Source: Paraspadella gotoi (taxonomy: Eukaryota; Chaetognatha). From it: a stretch of DNA of 64,000 nt. The notes beneath the pieces were generated by a model. That model was not told the origin of the DNA and ran no database searches. It worked only from the letters and a program-made list of their open reading frames with translations. Numbering within the stretch: the first letter of the stretch is position 1; each line of letters opens with the position of its first letter. A program made the translations under genes and the position numbers. Location of the stretch: contig CM119264.1 in assembly GCA_051294375.1 (NCBI GenBank), positions 5,383,962-5,447,961 on the forward strand, read 5' to 3'. Shown piece after piece: positions 14,701 through 25,809 of the stretch.

Positions 14701-16273
14701 ATGATGAAAGGAAAGCGAAACTTTATTTGGAAACTAGGCTAATTTCTCTTTCGATCGATATCAAAAACGTCTGAAAAAAAATACAACAGCAATTCCTGTT
14801 TTTCGTAATATTTTTTCGCGCCATTCCTTTACAAAATATTTGGAAATTTTGGCAAAAATCAAGATGAAGCATAATGACTCCGGACTTTTGACCGCAGAGT
14901 TTTTCTGGTTGAATTTTGAAAATATATGATTGAGAAGAAGAATGTCCCACGCATCCCCTAACGAACTGTCAACTTTCTGACAGCGGCAATAATAGTAGGA
15001 ATGGTAGCATTTCCAATTTCTTTCTTTTTTTCTTTCTTTTTTCCTTCTTTCTTCAATTTTATTTATTTTCTTTCTTTCTACATATATCTTTATACATATA
15101 TCTTTCGCGATGACCGAAACAGCATTCTCCGCTGCATTCTCCGCAGCAAATCCGCAAGATAATCCGCAGCATTTCGGCGGCAGAAGTCTCTTCTTTCTTC
15201 CTTGAATCAAAAACAGGTTTTCTCTTTTCAAAACCGTTTATTACGCAAAGTAAGGAATATTTCAGGGATGAAAAGTAGTTCCCTCGAACATATGCTAGTT
15301 GCTAGAATGCTAGTTGAAGTACATTTACAAGTTATTATTGAAGCAAAAGAGCGAAAGATATTTATGAAAATCCTAGGTTTATTATTCACTTTAACTTCCT
15401 CAAATCCTTCTATCCTTACCTGTTTTTTCCCGACGGAAAGCAACAACGATGACGATCGGCAGCTGCGGCAGACCGTCGGGCTAGGCGAAGGTAAGAATCT
15501 CTCCTCAAAGACTTACCTGTCTCTCTCGACCAATCAGCGTCGACCTCTTCCGCGCTCTTAGCATACTCATCTCCAATCGAAACTCACCTTGGATCCTGAC
15601 TCAACCTCCGTTATGAAAAAAAACCGGATCGCGAAAAAAAAAAATTTTGGTCCCCTCCTTTCTATCGAGGCAGCCATTAGGAAAATTTAAAAAAATTGCG
15701 AATTAAAAATCAAAATATACAAAATATGCAAAAAATGTGTGGTAATAATGAATGAAAATTATCGGAAATCGTCGGTATTAAAGAAAGGTAAATAGACTTA
15801 TAACAAATTGACTCTAATAGGGTTCGGTTAAAAGTTCTTTCGACAAATTGAATCATCGGTAACTGGTTTTTCTATCAATATCGCTGACGTTCTCTATCAG
15901 CGATTAATCATGACATGTCACAATTAGAAACTTATTCATTGATAATTTCTTCAACAGTAAAACTGGGTTTCGTAACAACACACTTCGAAAATCATTTTTA
16001 AAAGTCGTTATCCTTTAGGTTAATATTTTGATTTTTTTCTGATTGAATTCTTCTTTAGTGTTTGATTGAAGATAAAATAAAAATCGAATTCAAATTCGAT
16101 TAAATGACGAATTGGACCTAATATAAAATATACGAAAAATAGATTGACATATTTTTTTCTCACGGAATTATTATTTTTTTTAGTAAAATAAAGCTTAAAA
16201 CAACTCGATATTAATTATCCGTTTACGATCTTCTATAATTCTTCTTACTCACCCACCCACCCCTAAATTGCAG
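14701..16273. other. Upstream region of the Mcr gene
   Basis: No coding exon is supported. The first Mcr coding exon is preceded by a splice acceptor (CAG ending 16273), so an upstream noncoding exon must exist. A plausible candidate ends at about 15490 (GGCGAAG before GTAAGA), in a short non-repetitive segment near 15430-15490. The rest is AT-rich. Confidence 0.4.
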
Positions 16274-16278
16274 CCACC

Positions 16279-17474
16279 ATGTCCACCCCCTCGACCATCT
16301 CCGTCTTTCTCTTCCTCTTCTCCCTCGCCTCCGCTCAAAACCCCAACCCACAACCGGCGCCCGGGAACCCCAAGAGCGCCCCCACCCCCACCCACGTCCA
16401 TCCCAACTACGTCATCCTCGGTCCGCGCGTCGTCCGACCCGGCGCGGACATCCGGGTGGGCGTGACCATCCTCGAATCCTGTCCGCACGAGTCCGTCGAC
16501 GTCTCGGCCTCCATCACGCGCAACGGGCTCGAACTCTCCGGCCACAAGAAGACCTTCTACCGCAACATCATGGACCAACTGCTCATGCAGATCCCCAAGA
16601 ACGCCCCCAACGGGACCTACGTGCTGACGACGCAGGGCAACGTGGGCGGGGCGGACGAAGGCTTCCTGTTTCGGCAGGAGACGCCGCTGGTGTACGACTC
16701 GAGATCCCTGGCCATCTTCATCCAGTTCTCGCAACCGATTCAGATCAACTCCAGACCAATCACGTTTAGGATCATCGCCCTGCAGAAGGACCTTTCGCCC
16801 TACACGGGGAACGTCGAGGTAAGGGGTTGTTATTGTCCTTGTTATTGTTGAGTTAAGTTAAGTTAAGTTAAGTTAAGTTAAGTTAAGTTAAGTTAAGTTA
16901 AGTTAAGTTAAGTTGTTTAAGTTGATAGAGATTTTAAGTGATTCGAAAATAAAAATTCGCAAGTATTCACGACAATGTTAGACAAAAAAAAAGTATTTAT
17001 TCATATAGTAAAAAATATTTTGTTTCGGCCTAATGTTAAAATAATCGCCGCCCCTTTTAAGGTACGCATCTTCGACGCGAACGGCATCACCTTCAAGTTC
17101 TACAAAAACGTCCGCTGCTTCCAAGGCATCGCCCAGATCTCCTTCGAACGCCCGACCACGACCTCTCGCTTCGCCTGGGAAGTGGACGTCCTGGCCCAGG
17201 GTCATCACTACAAGAACAAGTTCTACATGGGCAAGTACAAGCCGAACCGGATCGAGGTCAACGTGACCTCGCCCATGACGGTGGAAGATTCCACGGAAGA
17301 GTTCAGCGTGGACGTCTTCTCCCGCTACGTTTGGGATCAGCGATACTTGGAAGGGATGCTCAATCTGACGGCGACGATCGAGTCGGAGGACGGGAAGCAG
17401 ACTGGGAATGTGGTCAAGATCGTGGGGAGGTTTTACAAGGAGGTGGGCGAGAGAGAGAGAGACGAGAGAGAGAG

Positions 17475-17544
<70 letters not shown>

Positions 17545-17628
17545 AAAGAAAGAAAGAAAGAGAAGAAAAAAGAAAAAGAAGAGAAAAGGAGATAGAGAAT
17601 GATGAGGAGAGACAGAGAGATGAGAGAG

Positions 17629-17670
<42 letters not shown>

Positions 17671-18858
17671 AAGAAAGAAGAGAAAACAAAGAAAGAAGAA
17701 AGAAAGAAAAAGAAGAAAGAAAGAAAGAAAAGAAAGAAAGAAAGAAAGAAAAAAAAAAGAGAAAAACATTCCGAAATAGAACAAAAGATAAAAAATGAAA
17801 AAGAAACAGATCCATAATAAGACTAATCCAAGAAATCCAAGGAAGAAAAAAGAAGAAAGAAAAAAAAAGATACAAAAAAAAAAAAAGAAAGACAATAAAA
17901 GTAAAAAAAGAGAACAAAAAAAAAAAAGAACAAAAAAATAACGATAAAGAAAAAAGGAAATGAGAAAAAAGTCCACAGAAGAAAGACAGAGAAAGAACAA
18001 AGAAAGAAAGAAGAAAAAAAGAAAGAGAAGAAAGAAAAGAAAGAAAGAAAGAAACGAACGAACGAACGAACGAACGAACGTACGTACGTACGTTTCGTTT
18101 TTGTCAGTAGAATTATCTTAAAAAATTGACAAAAATAACAGAAATTTTTGTATAATGAACGGCTCATCGTTAAAAAGTATAAAATTGGCATATTTTACCA
18201 TTATAACAACAAACACACCACTATCCACTTTCTCCCAAAGGTCCGCGTCCACTACCGAATGAGCGAGTTCAAACGCTTCGTCGACAAACTCGACGGCAGC
18301 CGAATCAAATTCATCGCTTACGTCACCGAACCGGAGTGGGACGACCACGTCACAGGCTTCTCCTTTACGCGCGTCTCCACCAAGAAACTCAACGTGCGTT
18401 TCCTTGGCAACGCGCCTTACGTCTTCAAACCCAACATGCCGTTCTCGTTTCAAGTCGTGGCTTTTCTTAGCGACAGGACGGACAGGTATTTCTTATGCGA
18501 TGCTTTTTAACAATTTATTAGTCGTGTTTTCAACTTTATATTTTGAGTATCACAGTATTACATTAGCATCCTTATTCCTATCAGTAAAAAAAAAAAACTT
18601 TGCAAGATTATAATTATTTTTAAATATCCAATTTGTTACACAGGTTGCCAGGCAACCGACGGATCACGGCCGAGGTCAACGGGCAGATAATCGATCAACC
18701 GTTGAGGGACGACGGCGTCGCCCGGTTTGAGATCGTGGCGCCGCAGGGACCCGACTCCTTCAACATCAGGTTGGGGAAGTGAGAGGGTGGAGCGCCGAAG
18801 CGGTGAGGGGGGGGGCAGAAGTTGCAATTTGCGAAAAAGAGGTATAATAATAAAAAAG

Positions 18859-18949
<91 letters not shown>

Positions 18950-18962
18950 GTAATAATAATAA

Positions 18963-18993
<31 letters not shown>

Positions 18994-21900
18994 AATAATT
19001 AAAAGTATAATTAAGTAATTAATCATCTAGCTATTAATTGAACCACAAAGAAACATGATCATTTGCCAATGTAAAATATCAACAATATTAATCCTTCACG
19101 AAAATTTTTCAAAACTTGATCAAAACACATGTAAATGAGATTGACTCATTTGAAATCATTCACAAATTAATCTGCTACACATGTTTATCATTTTTTTATG
19201 TTATTGTTTACAGTAAGTCTATTCGGTTTCTGTTTTGTTTTTTTTTAATTGGAATAAGTGAAAAAAAACCAAAATAATAAAAGCGTAAAAAAATGAAACA
19301 AATTACCTAAATTTCGAATTGAATTACAAAAATAATTTTATATTCAAACTTTACTATATTATCAGTAAGGTTTTCATTGCTAATTTTTAGCTAATGATTG
19401 CCATTTGCGTTTTTCCCCCCGAGGTCGGTTATTTTCTCATTTAAAAGCATGAAAAATACAATAAAAAATATTAATAATTGTAAATTATCTCCGCTTTCTA
19501 GAGCCTACTACGACCGGGACCAATCCATCTCGGACACCATCACCGCCGTCAAGCAACACTCCGAGAAGAACCAATACATCCACATCACAACCTCCACCGC
19601 CACTCCCACAGTCGGCCGCTACCTCATCCTTCACATCTACTCGGACTACAGCCTCGAGTTCGTTCAGTACGCGGTCCTCTCCGCCAGCACCCTCGTCGCC
19701 GAAGGCCGGGTTCGCATGCTCAACCGACAGGCCACCTTCGACATCGCCATCACCAACGCCATGTTCCCGTCGGCTCACATCGTCGTCTATCACGTCGGAA
19801 AGGACGGACGCGTCGTGGCCGACGCTTTGCACTTTCACGCCAATCAGGACAAGGACAATCGGATCAAAGTGTCGGCTCACACGTCCAAAGACCCCAACAA
19901 GCGGGTCATGGAGATCGTGGCGGAGGCTTTGCCGGGATCCTACGTCGGATTCTCGGCCGTCAACTTTTTTCAACACGCGTTGGCCGGCGGTTGGGGCGTG
20001 ACGGAGCAGAAGCTCAATCACGAATTGGCCAAGTTCGACCGGTTCACGCACAGTGCCAGCAAGTTCACGTTTAAGGGCGCTGAGCAGGTAAGGATTGGAT
20101 TCGATAAACGCCTTACCCCCCGGGGCATCGCACATGTCTCCCCGTTGCCATACGACATTTTTTAAAAAAATTTACCTCCCTCCCTCCCTCCCTCTCTCTG
20201 TCCCCCAAAGGGTCACGCGGACCGCACCGTCTTCATGCCCTCTTCGACCCGAGGCGTCGACGTGGCCTCTCTCCTCGAAGGCGCCGGCTTCGTCATGTTC
20301 ACCGACGCCCTCGTCTCCGACCTCTTCTCACAAACCTGCAACCGGAGCCTCCACGCGGGCATGTGCTCCGACCGCACTTGCTACAGCTGGGCGGAAAAGT
20401 GCAACGGCGTCGTGGTCTGCAACGACGGCAGCGACGAGGGCAACTGCGTCGATCCAGTCGAGGAGGCGCTGATGGACCCTTACTCGCGGGCGATCGAAAA
20501 ATTCGAGTCGACGAATCCCGTCACCTCGATGTTCTACCCCACCGATTGGGCGTTTCAGGTGAGAGGATGGGAGGGACGGGTTGTCACAGTGATTGGTTGA
20601 CTGAAAGGAAAATAAATTAGTTTCTATTTTAGTAGTTTAATGATCTATAATAAAAATTATTTTGGTTATACTAATTTTGAAACAAAAGCCCAATTTTTTT
20701 TTTAGAATGACTAGAAAAGAAAAGAATCACAAAATTAATTAATTAATCAATCGTTGGATCATTCAATCAATCAATAATTATACTATCGGTCGATTGGTGA
20801 ATTAGTCAATCAATCAGTCAGCTAATCAATCAATCAATCGAAAAACGAATAAATTAATCTATCCTTTAAGCAATCAGTTCAACCAATCACTCATTTTTTT
20901 CTCGCCACATCCAGGAAAAAATGGTTGACTACTACGGCAAAGCCATCATCTCTGTGGAGATCCCCGATTTCGAAACGACTTACGCCGTCACCGCCTTCGC
21001 CATCCATCGACACAGGGGACTCCAGCTCTTCGAATTTCCAGCGTTCGTCGAAGGAACTCCTTACTTCGCCCTCCGCCTCCAAGGCCCCTACGACGGGGCG
21101 CGCCTGGGCGAGCAGATCGGCATCATGGCGTCGGTGGTGAACAACCTCAACGTCGACTTGGAGGCGCTGGTGTCGCTCCGTAGATCCGACGACTACGACT
21201 TCGTTCTCGTCGATGATTTCAATTACATCCGGGCCTACAATCCGATCACAGCCGGAGGAAAGGACTTCGAGACGCTCGTCGTCGTCAAGGCCAAGTCCAG
21301 CAAGTTGCTCCACTTTCCCATCGTCGCCAAAAAGCTGGGGATGTTGAAGGTCACCGTCGATTGCAAGACGAGCATCTCCACGGAAACGGACGTGTTCGAG
21401 ATGCTCATCGAGCCGCAGGGTTAGTTGGTAGTGGGGGGGGGTTGGAGAGAGATGATGACGGGTTTTGGTCTATTTATTTAGACTTTTTAATCGGAAACAA
21501 TATCAAATTAAATCTATTCTGTCAGTATTAACTTAATTATCATATTTGATGTCAAAATGAGTTCCCACAGAGTTGTGAATTCGGCTTAAATGTAAGTGTC
21601 CTCGCTCGGAATTGAACCGGAGACCTCGTGCGTGTGAAACACATGTGCTAACCGCTACACCACGATGACGTCTTCGTAGGAAATAAAATTTGGATTTAAA
21701 TAAATTATATAAAATATAAAATATACTTATAAATTTAAAAAAGTCGCGACGAGGATGGGATTCGAACCCACGCGTGAAGATCACATTGGATTAGCAGTCC
21801 AACGCCTTAACCGCTCGGCCACCTCGTCATCTGATATAAAAACGATAAATAATCTTATTTATAAACAATTTTCAAGTTTCTTCCGTTTTTCACTTCACTT

Positions 21901-24392
21901 CCTGACAGTTAAAGCGTGTAATGCGACATTCATATCATTTTGTTTATTCAATTTTTAATCGAAGTCACTTATAATTTTTCCCCTTTTTTTGTTTACTCCT
22001 TTCTGCCCCCCTCCCCCACTTTCAGGGGTCAAGATCGACGAGTACACCTCAATCCTGATCGACCTCATGGAGACGGCCAAGTACCAAGACTTTGTCATGG
22101 TCCCGCTCCCCGAGCGCTACAAGGTTCCGCTCAAGTCCGAGTACAAGTTCGTGCCCGGATCCCGCAGCTCCGAGATCACCCTCGTCGGCGACGTCATGGG
22201 CAACAATCTGATTCATCCGGTGCTGCGGACGGAAGACTTGATCGATCTCGAGTACTATTCGGGAGACTCGGTGCTGTTCAGCATCGCGTCGAACCTGATC
22301 ACCCTCCGCTACTTGAAGGACTCTGACTTTCTAACCATCGACCAGCTGCAGGACTCGATGGCCGGCGTCAACAAGATGTACGCCCGCCTCTTGTCCCACT
22401 TTAAATCCGACGGGTCGTTCCGCCCATTTCGCGGCGCCACTCTGGGCAACCTCTGGTTCACGGCCAACGTCTACAAGTATCTCCGCATCGGTCAGATCCC
22501 CGAGTGGGAGAACATCTTCTTCGTCGACAACAAGCTGCTGGAACGGTCGCTGTTCTGGATGCTGCGGTGGCAGCGCAACACGACGGAGAAGGTGGACCTT
22601 CACAAACGCGGCTGCTTCTACGAACCCTTCAACATCACTTGGGATTACTACCATTATCTCTCCGACTTTGAACGGGACAACAACACCGAACTCGCTCTCA
22701 CCGCCCACGTGCTCATCGCTTTGGCCGAGCAGCCTCGCTACACGCTGGGCGAGATCGGGAGCCGGATCAACACGGCCATCGGTAACGCCATGCGATGTCT
22801 GGAAAACAACATGAAGTGGATCTTGACGGAGAAGGGAAAGGACGATCCCCACTTCGTCAACCTCATCACTTACGCCTTACAAGTGACGGGGAGTCAGAAG
22901 AAGGAAGAGGCCTGGGATCAGATGCAACGTTTGAAAAAAGGTGAGTGTTGAGCGAAAAAGGGCATAGTCAGCTGGAATCGCAAGAATAATTAAAAGTATG
23001 ATTTAAAGTAATTATGATAATTAAATAATTTAAAAGTATTTATTAAAAGTAATTATGATAATTAAATAATTAATTATTTAGCTATTAATTGAACCATAAA
23101 CAAACATGATCATTTTCCAACGTGAAATATTAATGTTAAACCTTCAGTGCATTAGAACAAAAACTTATCAAAGCTTAATCAGAATACGAGAATATGCAAA
23201 TGAGATTTAGTTTCTCAAATGAAATTAATACATAAATTAATCTGCTACAGGAACTATCGACACATATTGGACTCTGGACGGGAACGACATTCCGGAAGTG
23301 ACGCGAACCAAATTGGCCAATTTTCCTCGTCAACTCTTGATGCCGCTCAAAGATTCCAATTTTGACTCTTTGACCATCGGAGCGACGGCGTTCGGACTCA
23401 TGACCTACATAGAACGACTCGATGAGAACAGAGCAGACATCGTCAAGTTCCTCAGCAGACGCCGCCCGTTCCGCTGGGGCTGGCGATCTACTCGAGGCAC
23501 CCTTCTTGCTTTGGAGGCCTTGCGCAAATTCGCCCGGCTCGAGTTTAAGCGGCCGCAATTTGATATGACGGTCTCGCTGAATATGTCGCTGACCCCGCCG
23601 GTGCGGCACACCTTCGACAACCTCCACAAAAAGTCGCTGCCCATCTGCCAGACCATTCATGTGCCCGACGCCTGGGGTCAGTTGGAGCTCCATGCCAACG
23701 GCACGGGCTACGCCCTATTCGGCATGTTGGCCACGATGTACGTGGAGCACGAGGATCAATACTTCGAACGCAATCCTCCTTTGACGAGCGACTGGGCAAA
23801 CCTCAACACCGCCAACGATCCTCAGCCATTCGATCTTCGCTGGGATATCCAATTCTCTGGCCGCAACATGTCCACCATGCATTGGAAGATCAAGTTGCGC
23901 TGGCGGAAGACCGAAATCGCCGTCCGCAGCAACATGGCCGTGCTGAAGATCGACATGCCGTCCGGATACCAGGCATGGGACGAGGACATAGTCAACTACG
24001 CCTACAACAGCCTGGCCACGGGGACCGTCCCCAATCTGGTGCGCGCCAAAAGCACCCGAGCAGCCGTCTTCTTCTACTTCCAATATCTGGACACCTCGTG
24101 GACGCAACTCGAGTTCGACGTCAAACGATGGTTCCCCGTCGCCAACGTCACCCAATGGCACGAGATCAAAGTCTACGATTACTACGAGCCAATGATCACC
24201 ACCATGAGGATGTACGACACCATTGGACTCAAGAATCTGGACATTTGCAAAGTTTGCGGGAGCTTTCAATGCCCCTATTGCTATCACTACAACGGGGCGA
24301 CATCTTTGGGAGCCTCGGTTCTGGTTGTTGTCCTTGTGGCCATCGTCGCCGTGTTGAACTCTTTTTTTAAATTCCAGGATGGAATAATTTGA
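16279..24392 (+). CDS. Mcr: Macroglobulin complement-related protein (Mcr; alpha-2-macroglobulin/TEP family without thioester)
   Basis: The gene has nine coding exons: 16279-16818, 17062-17442, 18241-18485, 18644-18769, 19502-20087, 20211-20558, 20915-21419, 22026-22940 and 23251-24392. All phases join, giving 1595 aa. The ATG at 16279 follows CCACC and starts a signal peptide of about 20 residues ending SLASAQ. Residues up to about 620 match the macroglobulin-domain scaffold. In the bait-region position is an LDL-receptor class A module at 669-705 with six Cys and DGSDE. At about 988-993, where thioester family members have GCGEQ, this protein reads YSGDSV, so no thioester can form. The C-terminus has a Cys-rich turn and a hydrophobic segment of about 20 residues (membrane anchor or GPI signal). 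In Drosophila, Mcr acts in septate junctions and innate recognition; the same role here is inference. Confidence 0.93.
16850..16914. repeat. (AGTTA)n pentanucleotide microsatellite in Mcr intron 1
   Basis: About twelve to thirteen tandem AGTTA units start about 30 bases after the exon 1 donor. Confidence 0.95.
17443..18092. repeat. 650-bp purine tract (GA/GAAA/GAAC) in Mcr intron 2
   Basis: Almost the whole 798-base intron is a continuous purine strand with GA, GAAA and A-run subunits, ending in (GAAC)n then GTACGTACGTACG. All long frames called here, on both strands, are artefacts of the repeat. Confidence 0.95.
18859..19000. repeat. (AAT)n microsatellite in Mcr intron 4
   Basis: There are more than 40 near-perfect AAT units, apparent as poly-Asn or poly-Ile frames. 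Confidence 0.97.
19001..19180 (+). repeat. Intronic repeat shared with Mcr intron 8, copy 1
   Basis: It contains AGCTATTAATTGAACCA, CATGATCATTT and AATTAATCTGCTACA in the same order as 23071-23250, with roughly 20-25% difference by eye. Copy 2 ends exactly at a functional splice acceptor, whereas this copy lies inside the intron. Confidence 0.7.
21597..21669 (-). tRNA. tRNA-Val (anticodon CAC), nested in Mcr intron 7
   Basis: The minus strand folds as a 73-base cloverleaf. The D-arm has GTGT/GCAC, the anticodon loop TTCACAC gives CAC, and the T-loop is TTCAATT. There is one mismatch in the acceptor stem (A-G) and one in the T-stem (C-A), so it may be a slightly degenerate copy. The A box (TGGTGTAGCGG) and B box (GGTTCAATTCC) are present. 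Confidence 0.75.
21747..21828 (-). tRNA. tRNA-Ser (anticodon GCT), nested in Mcr intron 7
   Basis: The minus strand gives an 82-base class II tRNA. The acceptor stem GACGAGG/CCTCGTC is perfect with discriminator G. The A box is TGGCCGAGCGG, the anticodon arm GGACTGCTAATCC gives GCT, the variable arm is long as expected for Ser, and the B box is GGTTCGAATCC. It looks functional. Confidence 0.95.
23071..23250 (+). repeat. Intronic repeat shared with Mcr intron 4, copy 2
   Basis: It matches 19001-19180 in order and orientation. Its last bases, AATTAATCTGCTACAG, form the acceptor of Mcr exon 9. Confidence 0.7.
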
Positions 24393-24811
24393 GAAAAAGT
24401 ATTAAAGTTTGTTTGAAAGATTTTCAAGAAAGTGTTTGTGGATCTCTTTGATTTGTTACATTTTTTTTCCTTTTCCCGTATGTAGTATTCATAATCGATA
24501 GAGAAATGGTTTTATAAATAATGTAAATATAAATAATTTTGTCTTTGTTTGATGACGATCGCTCTTTTGTGATTCTACAAAAGGATAATGTGAGTGTAAA
24601 TGTGATTGTAAATATTTTATTATGTTGAGTTTTTAATCCCCGCATTTCTTTGTATTTCAGTTGAACCGAATCTGTTAATTCAGCATATTGTGTACAAATT
24701 GACGAAAATTTTCAATCAATAAAAAATTTACAGAACAATATTTGTGATAAATTATGAGGAAAACAGAATAAGTGTCATAAACACAAACATATATAATAAT
24801 ACATATGCGTT
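24393..24811. other. Short convergent intergenic region, Mcr and S1P lyase
   Basis: The Mcr 3'UTR (+) and the S1P lyase 3' end (-) face each other across about 420 bases. An AATAAA at 24718-24723 is the likely Mcr polyadenylation signal. Confidence 0.7.
24718..24723 (+). terminator. Polyadenylation signal of Mcr
   Basis: AATAAA lies about 325 bases after the Mcr stop, in AT-rich 3'UTR sequence. Confidence 0.5.
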
Positions 24812-24816
24812 TTATT
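24811..24816 (-). terminator. Polyadenylation signal overlapping the S1P lyase stop codon
   Basis: The minus strand reads AATAAA, and the TAA stop (24812-24814) is part of it. If used, the 3'UTR would be only about 10-30 bases long. Alternative downstream signals were not obvious. Confidence 0.45.
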
Positions 24817-25691
24817 TGATGTTTTGATACAAAATATCGAGACTCGTCGTTCGTCTTGATGATTTTCGTCTCGTCGTCATTGTTGTTGTTGTAGAAGTAT
24901 TCTTTTGTTTTTCAATAGGTAATTCTATCCCTTCAGCGACCTCTACTTTCGAGTTTGAGGGACTAAAAACTTCTTTTCCCGAAGACGCTTCAGCGATTGT
25001 CTTTTGTTGCTCTTCGCTTACAGGCGAAGTAGTTTCCATATTTCCCGGAAGGTTAAGTTTCGGCGCTAACTCTTTTCGCTCATCCTGGCTCCACTTTTGT
25101 TCTTCGTTAACGGCGTAAATTGTGTCCATGTATGCGATCGCTAATTCTCCAACGAGGGATCTGAAACGGAAATTTTTTTTGAAAAAACTTTCAAGAAAGT
25201 GCTGTGATGGTAAGAATTAAGAAAAGTCAAGCCTACCCACTAGCCTATGTATTGAAGTTTATTTTTAACGATACAACTAATTAAGGGCAGTTTTAAATTT
25301 TTTCGCTCGCACACATCCAAATTAGAGAATGACAAAGGGCAAATAAATTAATTTTTAATCCATAATCCTCTTTAAAATTTCAACGAGCGCCGACCTGTCT
25401 TCGATGGCTGCCGCCATGCCGTAAATGGCGCCGACGCCGCCGCACTTCCGCGCCGGATCCTTCATGATCTCCTTCGTGGCGCCGGCAATGTCGAGAAGGA
25501 AGTCGTCGGCGACGGAGTCTTGAGTTTGCATAAGCGTGACGCAGATGTGGAAGCAGGGGGGGAACTGGATGGATGGATAGATGGGTTGATTGATTGATTG
25601 ATTTGAGTGATTTGAGTGATTTTATTAATTGATAACAAGGGGGAATTAGAAAGATAGATAATATTAGATAATTAGATTAGATAGAAATCAA

Positions 25692-25731
<40 letters not shown>

Positions 25732-25732
25732 T

Positions 25733-25809
<77 letters not shown>

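Larger units (their letters stand above)
21420..22025. other. Mcr intron 7, hosting two antisense tRNA genes
   Basis: The intron runs between donor GTTAGT at 21420 and acceptor CAG at 22023-22025. It carries the tRNA genes at 21597-21669 and 21747-21828 and otherwise AT-rich DNA. Confidence 0.85.

Noticed and set aside
14761-15561. 156-codon minus and 119-codon plus frames
   Set aside because: They have low-information, Lys/Asn-rich composition and no splice context linking them to neighbours; part may instead be Mcr 5'UTR.
16850-16914. (AGTTA)n as an interstitial telomere repeat
   Set aside because: Arthropod telomeres are usually TTAGG; the unit here lacks the GG and is an ordinary microsatellite.
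16978-18191. Long Phe/Leu/Ser and Glu/Arg frames on both strands
   Set aside because: They arise from the purine tract of Mcr intron 2 and are interrupted by, or antisense to, real Mcr exons.
18727-19026. Poly-Asn and poly-Ile proteins
   Set aside because: These are translations of the (AAT)n array.
19485-20135. 216-codon minus-strand frame
   Set aside because: It is an antisense shadow of Mcr exon 5; the plus strand has clear family content.
23715-24287. 190-codon minus-strand frame and overlapping plus frame 23882-24370
   Set aside because: Both are shadows of the last Mcr exon.
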